DNA of 64,000 nt from Sphingomonadales bacterium 12-68-11 (GTDB taxonomy: Bacteria > Pseudomonadota > Alphaproteobacteria > Sphingomonadales > Sphingomonadaceae): positions 277,257 to 341,256 of the forward strand of contig NCCV01000002.1 of assembly GCA_002279825.1 (NCBI GenBank), given 5' to 3'. Position 1 is the stretch's first letter, and each line of letters begins with the position of its first letter. Positions 21,571 through 30,139 of this stretch are shown piece after piece. The notes beneath the pieces are model-generated. The model was given only the letters and a program-made list of their open reading frames with translations. It had not been told where the DNA came from and did no database searches. The translations under genes were made by a program, and so were the position numbers.

Positions 21571-21632
21571 CGTCCCCTCCACCCCTCGCTGCGCGAGCGG
21601 TCCCCCTCCCCATCGCAAGTCGATGGGGAGGA
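21143..21632. mobile_element. candidate element: DUF559 gene between terminal inverted repeats
   Basis: The left end (21143-21198) reads TCCTCCCCATCGACTTGC, then its complement GCGATGGGGAGG, then a GGCAGCGCGCAGCGCTGACG segment and GGAGGGG. The right end (21574-21632) is the same order in reverse complement, ending CGATGGGGAGGA. The first 28 bases of the two ends match exactly. The DUF559 gene lies between them. No target-site duplication was seen. A diverged third copy sits just outside at 21653-21707. The organisation recalls non-autonomous or small transposable units, but no known transposase is present. Confidence 0.5.
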
Positions 21633-21652
21633 TAACACCAACGCTAGCTCTG

Positions 21653-21707
21653 TCCTCCCCACCGTCTCGCGAAAGGTAGGTGGCAGCCCGCAGGGCTGAC
21701 CGAGAGG
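21653..21707 (+). repeat. diverged copy of the DUF559-flanking repeat
   Basis: It begins TCCTCCCCACCG, continues AGGTGGCAGCCCGCAGGGCT and ends GACCGAGAGG. It is in the same order as the left end at 21143-21198 but has several substitutions in the palindromic part. It lies between cysS (upstream on the minus strand) and the DUF559 element. Confidence 0.7.
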
Positions 21708-21714
21708 TAGTCCC

Positions 21715-23208
21715 TCAAAGCTTCCACTCCCAGCCGAGCGGATCGCCGTCCATGACTTCGACGCCTTGCGCGGCGAGGTCGTCGCGGATCGCGTCGGAGG
21801 TGGCGAAATCCTTGTCCGCGCGCGCGGCCTGGCGGCGGGCGAGTGCGGCGTCGATGTCCAGCTCGCCGATGCCCGCGCTCTTCGGACGCAGGCGCAGGTC
21901 CGCGCGGGCCAAGGTCAGCAGGCCAAGCCCGAGGACAGCATCGGCCGTAGCGACGAACCGCAGTTTCTCCCCGGCGTCGGCCTTCTTCAGCGCCAGCACC
22001 TCGTCGAGCACGGTCAGAGCCACGGCGGTATTGAGGTCTTCAGCGACCGCCTCGTCGAAGCGGGCGAGGAACGGCAGGAACAGGCTGCCGATCGCGTCAT
22101 GCGTCGCTTGCTCGGTCGGTCCCGCGACGGGAACCTCGATGTCGGCCCTGGCCATGAGCTGCTCGACCGCCATGACCATCCGCTTGAGCCGCACCAGCGC
22201 CGCCTGGAGTCCCTCCCACGAGAACTCCAGCTCGCTGCGGTAATGTGCCTGGAGGCACATCAGGCGGTAGGCGAGCGGGTGGTAGCCCTTGTCGATCAGC
22301 AGCTGGAGGCGGAGGAATTCGCCCGAGGACTTGCTCATCTTGCCGGTGCGATCGATGAGGAAGTTGTTGTGCATCCAGATCTTCGCGCCGCTATTCGTAG
22401 CGACGTCGAGGCCGTTGGTGCAGCAGTGCGCCTGGTTCTGCGCGATCTCGTTGGGGTGGTGAATCTCGCGGTGGTCGATCCCGCCGGTATGGATGTCGAA
22501 CGGGAACCCGAGCACTGCGCCGCTCATCACCGAGCATTCGAGGTGCCAACCGGGCGCGCCGCGCCCCCACGGCGAATCCCATTCCATCTGCCGCGTCTCG
22601 CCCGCCGGCGTGGTACGCCAGATCGCGAAGTCGGCGGCGTTGCGCTTGCCTTCGACCGGATCGATGCGGCTATCGCCCCCGAGCTCACTGGCGTCCGTGG
22701 CAGCACGCGCGAGCCGGCCGTAGTCGGCCACCGTCGAGACGTCGAAGTAGAGCCCGCCTTCGAGCCGGTAGCAGTGCTGGTCCGCGATGCCCTCGGCGAA
22801 CGCAATCATCTGCGGGACATAGTCCGTCGCCACGGTCCACTGCGCCGGCTGACGGATGTTGAGCGCGCGAACATCGGCCCAGTAAGCCTGCTTGTAATGC
22901 TCGGCGATGTCCCAGATCGACTGCCTGTTGGCCGCCGCCGCCCGCTCCAGCTTGTCCTCGCCGGCATCGGCATCGTCGGTCAGGTGGCCGACGTCGGTGA
23001 TGTTGATCACGTGCGTGAGCGCGTAGCCCTTCCACGACAGCGTGCGCCCCAGCACGTCGGCGAAGACATAGGCGCGCATGTTGCCGATGTGCGGGTAGTT
23101 GTAGACCGTCGGGCCACATGAATAGACCCGCGCTTCGTGCGGGTGGACGGGCTCGAAAGTCTCCAGCTCGCGGGTCAGCGAATTGAACAGGCGCAAGGGG
23201 GCAGTCAT
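21715..23208 (-). CDS. cysS: cysteinyl-tRNA synthetase
   Basis: CysS charges tRNA-Cys with cysteine. The 497-residue class I synthetase has VYSCGPTVYNYPHIGN near residues 28-43 (HIGN signature and first zinc cysteine) and the second signature RTGKMSKSSGEFL near residue 290. The zinc ligands continue with LECSVMSG and the H-rich HTGGIDHREIHHPNEIAQ. It is the first gene of a run of minus-strand genes that continues through the DUF559 element into two dehydrogenases. Confidence 0.97.
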   Translation of the reverse strand: MTAPLRLFNSLTRELETFEPVHPHEARVYSCGPTVYNYPHIGNMRAYVFADVLGRTLSWKGYALTHVINITDVGHLTDDADAGEDKLERAAAANRQSIWDIAEHYKQAYWADVRALNIRQPAQWTVATDYVPQMIAFAEGIADQHCYRLEGGLYFDVSTVADYGRLARAATDASELGGDSRIDPVEGKRNAADFAIWRTTPAGETRQMEWDSPWGRGAPGWHLECSVMSGAVLGFPFDIHTGGIDHREIHHPNEIAQNQAHCCTNGLDVATNSGAKIWMHNNFLIDRTGKMSKSSGEFLRLQLLIDKGYHPLAYRLMCLQAHYRSELEFSWEGLQAALVRLKRMVMAVEQLMARADIEVPVAGPTEQATHDAIGSLFLPFLARFDEAVAEDLNTAVALTVLDEVLALKKADAGEKLRFVATADAVLGLGLLTLARADLRLRPKSAGIGELDIDAALARRQAARADKDFATSDAIRDDLAAQGVEVMDGDPLGWEWKL

Positions 23209-23351
23209 CGCGCGCCGGACTGACGCGCGGCGAGCGTCAGGTCAAGCCGGGCCGCCCCGCCGCAGAGCGATGAGAATTCTTCCAGAAAAGTAAACGCGCG
23301 GAGACGATTTGTTCACCTCGATCTGGAATGGGTGCGGGCGAGGAGACTTCG

Positions 23352-23840
23352 ATGGCGATCGAACGGCAGCCCAACGACGACCGCGCCGAGAAGCGCTACG
23401 CCCCCCGCAAGCCGGTGGCGCTGACACTGCGCGCCTGGATCGCCGGGGCCGAGCGCGAGATCACGGTCCGCGATCTGTCGCACACCGGCTTCCTGGTCGA
23501 GACCACGCCGCCGCTGACTCTGAACCAGACGATCGCGCTCGAACTGCCGCACGAGGGGCGCAAGGACGCCAAAGTGGTGTGGGCCGGCGATTCGCTCGCG
23601 GGATGCACGTTCGAAGGGACGATCTCCAAAGCCTCGGTCAGCGCAGCGCTGCTCAAGAGCGAAGTGCGGCACCCCACCGCCACGATCCCCTCTCAGGTCT
23701 TCGAATCGCTCGCTTATGCCGGCGACGACGACCCCGAAATCGAAAAGCTGCCCGTTCCGGTGCGCCTGGCGGTGATCGGCGCCGGGTCGGTGCTGGCGTG
23801 GGTTCCGCTGGTCCTGCTGGGATCGGCGCTGCTCGGCTAG
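23352..23840 (+). CDS. PilZ-like domain protein with C-terminal membrane helix
   Basis: This 162-residue protein has a beta-barrel segment of PilZ type (EKRYAPRKPVALTLRAWI, ITVRDLSHTGFLVET, AKVVWAGDSLAGCTFEGTI). It ends in one hydrophobic helix (VLAWVPLVLLGSALL). The RxxxR (EKRYAPRKP) and D-x-S-x-x-G motifs for c-di-GMP are partly present (DLSHTG). ATG 23352 follows a GAGGAG Shine-Dalgarno. It may be a membrane-bound c-di-GMP receptor or a degenerate relative. Confidence 0.75.
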   Translation: MAIERQPNDDRAEKRYAPRKPVALTLRAWIAGAEREITVRDLSHTGFLVETTPPLTLNQTIALELPHEGRKDAKVVWAGDSLAGCTFEGTISKASVSAALLKSEVRHPTATIPSQVFESLAYAGDDDPEIEKLPVPVRLAVIGAGSVLAWVPLVLLGSALLG

Positions 23841-23856
23841 GCTGCGGGCCGGGTCC

Positions 23857-25674
23857 TCACTCCACCTCGAACAAGTCCGCGAGCTGCTCGATGATCGTGC
23901 CGCCGAGCTGCTCGACGTCCATGATCGTGACCGCGCGGCGGTAATAGCGGGTCACGTCGTGGCCGATGCCGATCGCCACGAGCTGGACCGGGGACTGCTT
24001 CTCGATCCACTCGATCACTTTGCGCAAGTGCAGCTCGAGATAGCCGGCGTTGTTCACGCTCAGCGTCGAATCGTCGACCGGAGCGCCGTCGGAGATAACC
24101 ATCAGGATGCGGCGGTCCTCGGCGCGGGCGAGCAGGCGGGCATGGGCCCACAGCAGCGCCTCGCCGTCGATGTTCTCTTTGAGCAGCCCTTCGCGCATCA
24201 TCAGGCCGAGGCTCTTGCGCGCGCGGCGCATCGGCTCGTCGGCCTTCTTGTAGATGATATGGCGCAAGTCGTTGAGGCGGCCCGGCTGGCCCGGCTTGCC
24301 TCCCGCCAGCCATTTCTCGCGGCTCTGCCCGCCCTTCCAGGCGCGGGTGGTGAAGCCGAGGATCTCGACCTTGACCCCGCAGCGTTCGAGCGTGCGGGCC
24401 ATGATGTCGGCGCTGATCGCGGCGATCGAGATCGGCCGACCGCGCATCGAGCCCGAGTTGTCGATCAGCAGAGTGACGACGGTGTCCTTGAACTCTTGGT
24501 CGCGCTCGACTTTGTAGCTGAGCGAATGGCCGGGGCTGACCACCACGCGGGCGAGCCGCGCGGCATCGAGCAGGCCTTCCTCCTGGTCGAAATCCCATGA
24601 CCGGTTCTGCTGCGCCATGAGCCGCCGTTGGAGCCGGTTGGCGAGCCGCGTGACCACGCCTTGCAACCCGGTCAACTGGCTGTCGAGATAGGCGCGCAGG
24701 CGGTCGAGCTCTTCGTAGTCGCACAGCTCGGTCGCCTCGACGACCTCGTCGAACTCCTCGGTGAAGACCTTGTAGTCGAAGCCTTCGGGGATGTCGGTCC
24801 ACGGCCGGTTGGGGCGGACGGGGAGCAGGCCCTGCTCGCCCTCGTCGCCCGGATCGGCTTCGGACATCTCGGTTTCGGATTCGACTTCGGCGGTCTGCTC
24901 GTCGTCGCCCTCGCCTTCGCCCTCTTCGCCCGAGACCTGCTCTTCGCGCATTTCCTGCGAGGGGGTCTGTTCGGCCTCGCCGCCCTCCTCGTCCTCGCCC
25001 GGCGCGTCCTCGCCCTCGCCGTCGTCGCCGCCCGCGTCGAGTTCGTCGGCCTCGATCAGCTCGAGATGGCGCAACATCGCCAGCGAGAGCTGCTGGAACG
25101 CCGCCTGGTCTTCGAGCAGTCCGGCCAGGCGCGCAAAGTCGTCACCGGTCGCGCGCTCGATCTGCTCGCGCCGCATTTCGACCGCGGCCCGGGCGGCGGT
25201 GGGGATCGGCAGGCCGCTCAACTTCTCGCGCAGCAGCAGCGCCAGCGCGGTCTCGATCGGCACGTCCTCGGGGTTGACGGCGCGCGCGATCGGATCGGCG
25301 CGGGTGCGCGCGTCGGTGGACGACGCCAGGTTGGCGCGCATACCCGCGTAGTCGCGCTCGCCCAGCGCCTCGTAGCGCACGCGCTCGACCGCGTCGTAGC
25401 AGGCCCGCGCGCCGCCCTCGGCGGGCATATGCCGGCGATGGAGCGCTTCGTTGTGATGGCGCAGGCGCAGCGCGAAACTGTCGGCAAAGCCGCGCGCCTC
25501 GCGCGCCTGCTCCGGCGGAACCGTGCGCAGAGGCATCGGCACCCGCAGCGAGTGCCCCTGCACCGCGGGTGCCTCGGCGGTCCAGGCGACTTCCAGTTCG
25601 GCATCGTGCGCGATCGCGCGCGCCGCGCCGGTGAGCGCGAGCCGGAACCGATCGAGAGGGGTTTCGTCAGCCAT
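23857..25674 (-). CDS. cobT: cobaltochelatase subunit CobT
   Basis: This 605-residue protein is the CobT-type subunit of the aerobic cobalt chelatase CobNST, which inserts cobalt into hydrogenobyrinic acid a,c-diamide. It has an N-terminal helical domain, a strongly acidic Glu/Asp/Gly-rich linker at about residues 215-285, and a C-terminal VWA domain with the [13 protein letters not shown] near residue 410. The usual partner cobS is not next to it, nor are other cobalamin genes. In some alphaproteobacteria CobT/CobS-like pairs have other roles, so the chelatase function needs cobN and cobS elsewhere in the genome. Confidence 0.88.
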   Translation of the reverse strand: MADETPLDRFRLALTGAARAIAHDAELEVAWTAEAPAVQGHSLRVPMPLRTVPPEQAREARGFADSFALRLRHHNEALHRRHMPAEGGARACYDAVERVRYEALGERDYAGMRANLASSTDARTRADPIARAVNPEDVPIETALALLLREKLSGLPIPTAARAAVEMRREQIERATGDDFARLAGLLEDQAAFQQLSLAMLRHLELIEADELDAGGDDGEGEDAPGEDEEGGEAEQTPSQEMREEQVSGEEGEGEGDDEQTAEVESETEMSEADPGDEGEQGLLPVRPNRPWTDIPEGFDYKVFTEEFDEVVEATELCDYEELDRLRAYLDSQLTGLQGVVTRLANRLQRRLMAQQNRSWDFDQEEGLLDAARLARVVVSPGHSLSYKVERDQEFKDTVVTLLIDNSGSMRGRPISIAAISADIMARTLERCGVKVEILGFTTRAWKGGQSREKWLAGGKPGQPGRLNDLRHIIYKKADEPMRRARKSLGLMMREGLLKENIDGEALLWAHARLLARAEDRRILMVISDGAPVDDSTLSVNNAGYLELHLRKVIEWIEKQSPVQLVAIGIGHDVTRYYRRAVTIMDVEQLGGTIIEQLADLFEVE

Positions 25675-25792
25675 GCGGCGGGTCTGCTAGCAACAAAGAC
25701 CGGGGCTGCGAAGCCGCGCCGGGCGCATCGACCGAGAGATTTGTCACACCATGGACTTGTTATGCTCCCGGGGAACCGTATGGCCCCCAGCC

Positions 25793-26428
25793 ATGCGTGC
25801 GCTCGCCGGCCTCTCGTTCGCTTTCCCTTTTGTATGGTTTGCTGCGCCAGCGGCGGCGACCGAGGAGGACACCCAGTTCCGCCTCGCCAGCGGCATCGCC
25901 GTCACGCTTTCAGAGCGCTTTACCGCCCACGTCGAACCGCAGCACCGCTGGCGCGCGGAAGGGGACCTGTTCGAGCTGCGCACCGCGCTCGACTACGCGG
26001 TCAACGACTGGCTGACGCTGACCGGAGCGGTCGTCTATACCGAGCAGGACCCCGCCGATGACATCCGTCTGCAGCAGCAGGCCACTCTCACATTCGGCCC
26101 GGTCGCGTTTCGCTCGCGCGTCGAACAGCGATGGTACGACCGCGGCGACCGTCCCGTCATTCGTCTCCGCCAGCGTGTGCAGTTTACGCAGCCCATCACC
26201 CCGCGAGCCAGGGCTGCGATCTCAGCCGAGCTGCTCTACATTGCGCGTCCGCAAGAACGCGGCCAGCGAGAGCGCGTCGATCAGGTGCGCATCGAAGCGA
26301 CGTTGGCGCAGCGACTTTCCGACACCTTCGAAGCGGGGATTGGGTATCGCGGCGTCTTTATCCCGCGCGCGGGGCAGAGCGATCGGATCAGCCACACGCC
26401 GCAGGTGACTCTGAACTGGCGCCTGTAG
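25793..26428 (+). CDS. DUF2490 outer-membrane beta-barrel protein
   Basis: This 211-residue protein has a signal peptide (RALAGLSFAFPFVWFAAPAAA, cleavage before TEEDTQF). It is followed by alternating hydrophobic/polar beta strands typical of a small outer-membrane barrel, and it ends with VTLNWRL, a C-terminal aromatic/hydrophobic strand. RVEQRWYDRGDRPVIRLRQRVQF is the most characteristic DUF2490 segment. ATG 25793 is chosen because it starts the signal peptide; an in-frame ATG at 25751 would add 14 polar residues. Function unknown. Confidence 0.8.
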   Translation: MRALAGLSFAFPFVWFAAPAAATEEDTQFRLASGIAVTLSERFTAHVEPQHRWRAEGDLFELRTALDYAVNDWLTLTGAVVYTEQDPADDIRLQQQATLTFGPVAFRSRVEQRWYDRGDRPVIRLRQRVQFTQPITPRARAAISAELLYIARPQERGQRERVDQVRIEATLAQRLSDTFEAGIGYRGVFIPRAGQSDRISHTPQVTLNWRL

Positions 26429-26435
26429 ATCGCGC

Positions 26436-27134
26436 CTAAAGCATCGCATCCGCGGCCAGAACGCCGATCAGCAGCGGATCGCGCGTCGACCGCGGATCGG
26501 CGCGAATCGCGGCTTCCTCGGCGGCGATCTCGTTCCAGATCGCGTCCTCGACCTGAGCCGCGAAGCCGCGCGTGGTGCGCGCCAGATCGACGCCGGTGAG
26601 CCCGGCGATCAACTGGCCGATCAGCGGGTCCTGCGCCACACGCAGCGCGTCGCCGATGCCGGGCACGAGCGCGTCGAGCAGCCGCGCGCCGATCTCCTGC
26701 CGCAAGTAGCCGCTCGCCGCGGTCGGGCCACCGCGCACCAGCGCGACCGCATTGGCGAAGCCGATCGTGCGCACGGCGTCGGTGACGATCGGCGCCGCGC
26801 GGTAGGAAGCGTCGATCGCGACATCCGCGACCACCTCTTCGAGCCGCGACTTGAACAGCGCCGAAGTCAAGATCGTCGCGAGCACCGAACCGCGGTTGCC
26901 GAAATACCCGTCGAGGCCGACGCGGGCGACCTGCTGGTCCCAGAATCCGTCGGGCGCGGTCAGGCGCACGAAGGCGCGCTCGCTCGACAGCAGCAACAGG
27001 CGCCGGACCGCCTCGGTCAAGTCGAACCCGCCGCCGTACGTGGTGCAGGCCGGCAGCGCGAGCGCGGCCGCCGACGCGAGCGACCCCGCCAGGAATGCGC
27101 GGCGACGCACAGGGGTGGCTCTCAAATGGGGCAT
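26436..27134 (-). CDS. DUF4197 lipoprotein
   Basis: This 232-residue protein starts MPHLRATPVRRRAFLAGSL, a Tat-like signal with lipobox ALPAC (Cys30), followed by the helical DUF4197 domain. Its recognisable segments are LTEAVRRLLLLSSERAFVRL, DGYFGNRGS and AAPIVTDAVRTIGFANAVALV. A very good AAGGAGG Shine-Dalgarno precedes ATG 27134. It is divergent from priA and probably anchored in the envelope. The family's function is not known. Confidence 0.83.
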   Translation of the reverse strand: MPHLRATPVRRRAFLAGSLASAAALALPACTTYGGGFDLTEAVRRLLLLSSERAFVRLTAPDGFWDQQVARVGLDGYFGNRGSVLATILTSALFKSRLEEVVADVAIDASYRAAPIVTDAVRTIGFANAVALVRGGPTAASGYLRQEIGARLLDALVPGIGDALRVAQDPLIGQLIAGLTGVDLARTTRGFAAQVEDAIWNEIAAEEAAIRADPRSTRDPLLIGVLAADAML

Positions 27135-27190
27135 CGCGTGGACCTCCTCCTTGCCGCACCTTGCCGGCGGCGCCATGTGCAGCGGCAACC

Positions 27191-29368
27191 ATGAACCGCG
27201 TCCGACTGCTCATCTTCAACGCCGCCCTCGGGCCGCTCGACTACCGCGTGCCCGAAGGGATGGCGGTGGAGGCCGGCTCGGTCGTGGTCGCCCCGCTCGG
27301 GCCGCGCCAGACTGTCGGCGTGGTCTGGGAAGCGGAACGGCTGCCCACCGCGCCGGTTCCGGACGCCAAGCTGCGCCCGCTGATCGCGGTCCTGCCGGTG
27401 CCGCCGATCCGCGCTGAGCTGCGCCGGCTGCTCGAATGGACGGCGGACTACTATTGCGCGCCGCTGTCGGCGGTCGCCCGGATGGTGCTCGCGAGCGGCG
27501 GCGCGCTGCGCGGACCAGCGACGATGACCGAGTATCGCCTGACGGGGGGCGCTCCCGAACGGCTCACCCCGCAGCGCCGCGCCGCGATCGACGCGCTGGA
27601 AGGCGAGCAGGCGACGATCCGCGAGCTGGCCGGGATCGCCGCGGTCAGCGAAGGGGTGCTGCGCGGGCTGGTCAACCAGGGCGTGCTCGAGCCGGTCTTG
27701 GTCGACTGCGACCGGCCCTACCCCCGCGCCGCCGCCGACCATGGGCAGCCGGAGCTGGCGCCCGCGCAGGCCGAGGCGGCCGAGCGGCTGGTCGCGGCGG
27801 TACGCGAGCGCCGCTTCGCGCCGTTCCTGCTCGACGGGGTGACCGGATCGGGCAAGACCGAGACCTATTTCGAGGCTATCGCCGAAAGCCTCAGGTGTGC
27901 GCGGCAAACGCTTGTCCTGCTTCCGGAAATCGCCCTGACCGAAGCGTTTCTCAGGCGCTTCGAGGAACGTTTCGGGGCGGCCCCGGTGGTGTGGCATTCC
28001 TCGCTCAAGTCGACCGAACGGCGACGCGCCTGGCGGGCGATTGCGGCGGGCCCAGAAAACGGTGGCGCGCAAGTGGTGGTCGGCGCGCGCTCGGCGCTGT
28101 TCCTGCCGTATGCCAATCTCGGGCTGATCGTCGTCGACGAGGCGCACGAGGTCAGCTTCAAGCAGGACGAGGGCGTGCGCTACAACGCTCGCGACGTGGC
28201 GGTGATGCGCGCGCGCTTCGAGCGCATTCCGGCGGTTCTCGCCAGCGCCACGCCGGCGCTCGAAAGCCTGCAGATGGCCGAAGCGGGCGTTTACGAGCGG
28301 CTGGTCCTGCCCCGCCGCTATGGCGGCGCGCAGATGCCGGCGATCACGCTGATCGATCTGACCGAGCACAAGCCCGAGCGCGGCCGCTGGCTGGCCCCGC
28401 CGCTGGAAGCCGCGCTGCGCGAACGGCTGGAACGCGGCGAGCAGTCGCTGCTGTTCCTCAACCGGCGCGGCTACGCTCCGCTGACGCTGTGCCGCAATTG
28501 CGGGTTCCGCTTCAAATGCCCCAATTGCAGCGCCTGGCTGGTCGAGCACCGGCTGAGCCGCCGGCTCGCCTGCCATCATTGCGGGCACGAGACTCAGCCG
28601 CCCGCGACGTGCCCCGAATGCGGCGAGCCCGATTGCCTGGTGGCCTGCGGCCCGGGCGTCGAGCGGATCGCCGACGAAGTCGCGGAGCTGCTGCCCGGCG
28701 CGCGCATCGCGGTCGCGACCAGCGATACCCTGAACTCGCCTGAGAAGGCCGCCGCCTTCGTGGCCGAGGCCGAGGCGCGCGCGATCGACGTTATCGTGGG
28801 CACGCAGCTCGTCACGAAGGGGTTCCACTTTCCTGAGCTCACACTGGTCGGCGTAGTCGATGCGGACCTGGGGCTCGAAGGCGGGGACTTGCGCGCTGCC
28901 GAGCGCACTTACCAGCAGATTGCCCAGGTCGCCGGGCGCGCGGGGCGCGGCAGCAAGCCGGGCGAAGTGCTGGTGCAGACCCGTCACCCCGAAGCCGCGG
29001 TCATCGCCGCGCTCGCTGCCGGAGACCGCGACGCCTTCTACGCCGCCGAAACCGAGGCCCGCCGCCACGCCGGCGCCCCGCCGTTCGGGCGCTGGGCGGC
29101 GATCATCGTCTCGAGCGAGGACGAGGCCGAGGCGCGCGAGGCGGCCAAGCGCATCGGCGCCACGCGGCCGCATCTGCCGGACGTGATGATCGTCGGCCCT
29201 GCTCCGGCCCCGTTGGCATTGCTGCGCGGCCGCTACCGCCACCGGCTGCTGCTCAACGCCCGGCGCAGCGCCGAAGTGCAGCAGGTGATCCGCGACTGGC
29301 TGGGCGAACTCACCTTCCCGCAAGGGGTGCGGGTGAGCGTGGACATCGACCCTTACAGCTTCGTGTGA
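27191..29368 (+). CDS. priA: primosomal protein N' (replication restart helicase)
   Basis: PriA recognises stalled forks and reloads the replisome. The 725-residue protein has the N-terminal 3' DNA-binding domain, Walker A (GVTGSGKTETYF) near residue 218, DEAH (IVVDEAHEVSF) near residue 315, and eight zinc-binding cysteines between about 434 and 483 (CRNCGFRFKCPNC; CHHCGHE; CPECGEPDC). The C-terminal helicase motifs GTQLVTKGFHFPEL and QVAGRAGRG are intact. ATG 27191 gives the family N terminus NRVRLLIFNAALGPLDYRVP. Confidence 0.96.
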   Translation: MNRVRLLIFNAALGPLDYRVPEGMAVEAGSVVVAPLGPRQTVGVVWEAERLPTAPVPDAKLRPLIAVLPVPPIRAELRRLLEWTADYYCAPLSAVARMVLASGGALRGPATMTEYRLTGGAPERLTPQRRAAIDALEGEQATIRELAGIAAVSEGVLRGLVNQGVLEPVLVDCDRPYPRAAADHGQPELAPAQAEAAERLVAAVRERRFAPFLLDGVTGSGKTETYFEAIAESLRCARQTLVLLPEIALTEAFLRRFEERFGAAPVVWHSSLKSTERRRAWRAIAAGPENGGAQVVVGARSALFLPYANLGLIVVDEAHEVSFKQDEGVRYNARDVAVMRARFERIPAVLASATPALESLQMAEAGVYERLVLPRRYGGAQMPAITLIDLTEHKPERGRWLAPPLEAALRERLERGEQSLLFLNRRGYAPLTLCRNCGFRFKCPNCSAWLVEHRLSRRLACHHCGHETQPPATCPECGEPDCLVACGPGVERIADEVAELLPGARIAVATSDTLNSPEKAAAFVAEAEARAIDVIVGTQLVTKGFHFPELTLVGVVDADLGLEGGDLRAAERTYQQIAQVAGRAGRGSKPGEVLVQTRHPEAAVIAALAAGDRDAFYAAETEARRHAGAPPFGRWAAIIVSSEDEAEAREAAKRIGATRPHLPDVMIVGPAPAPLALLRGRYRHRLLLNARRSAEVQQVIRDWLGELTFPQGVRVSVDIDPYSFV

Positions 29369-29380
29369 ACGCGGGGATTG

Positions 29381-30139
29381 CTAGCTGTAGAGCGCCCCGG
29401 CTTCCGCCGCGAGCCGTTCCATTGCCCAGCGCCACGGCTGCGGGCCCCAGCTCACGCGGGCGACGCCGGCCTCGGCCAGCGCGGGCAGGTCCAGCGCATC
29501 GGTCTTGAACACGTTGACCGGCAGCGGCGAGGCCGCGCAGATTTCGGCGATTAGGTCGATATCGCTGACGGCGGGAATGAAGAAGCTGTGCGCGCCCGCT
29601 TCGGCATAGGCGGCCGCGCGCTCGAGCGCTTCGGGCAGCAGAGCGCGGTCGTGGGGATTGCCGCCCGCCAGCCGGCGGCGCAGGAACAGGTCGGTGCGTG
29701 CGTTGACCCACAGGCCGCTCTCGGCCATCGCCGCCACCCGCCGCGCCTGCTCTTCGACCGGGTGCAGGCCCGGCCCGCCGATCTCCTGATCCTCGAAATT
29801 GCAACCGACCGCGCCGGTCTCGGCGAGATACCGCGCATGATCGGCGACATGGGTCGCGTCGACCGCGAAACCGCCTTCGAAGTCCACCGTCACCGGCGCC
29901 TCGACCCCGGCCACGATCCGCCGCACGCAGTCGAAGAACAGGCTGAGCGGGATCTTTTCGCCGTCGGGGAAGCCCATCGCCTCGGCGAGGGCGTGGCTGC
30001 CGGTGGCGATCGCGGGAGCGCCCGCCCCGGCCACCGCCTTGGCGCTCGCGACGTCCCAGATATTATAGAGCAGCACCGGATTGCCCGGCTGGTTGAGCGC
30101 GGCGAAGGCAGCGCGCTTCGCGGAGTCGATCGTGGTCAT
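29381..30139 (-). CDS. isocitrate lyase/PEP mutase family enzyme
   Basis: This 252-residue TIM-barrel protein of the ICL/PEPM superfamily has YNIWDVASAKAVAGAGAPAIAT, VDFEGGFA (metal-binding Asp/Glu) and VNARTDLFLRR. The short length and GCNFEDQEIGG, in place of the KKCGH catalytic loop of isocitrate lyase, place it with the small, mostly uncharacterised PEP mutase/oxaloacetate-type lyases. Its ATG overlaps the stop of ada by four bases, so it is translated with ada. Confidence 0.85.
   Translation of the reverse strand: MTTIDSAKRAAFAALNQPGNPVLLYNIWDVASAKAVAGAGAPAIATGSHALAEAMGFPDGEKIPLSLFFDCVRRIVAGVEAPVTVDFEGGFAVDATHVADHARYLAETGAVGCNFEDQEIGGPGLHPVEEQARRVAAMAESGLWVNARTDLFLRRRLAGGNPHDRALLPEALERAAAYAEAGAHSFFIPAVSDIDLIAEICAASPLPVNVFKTDALDLPALAEAGVARVSWGPQPWRWAMERLAAEAGALYS

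Noticed and set aside
21133..21710. A known insertion sequence around the DUF559 gene
   Set aside because: No transposase of a known family, and no target-site duplication was seen at the ends. It is kept only as a candidate element based on the inverted ends.
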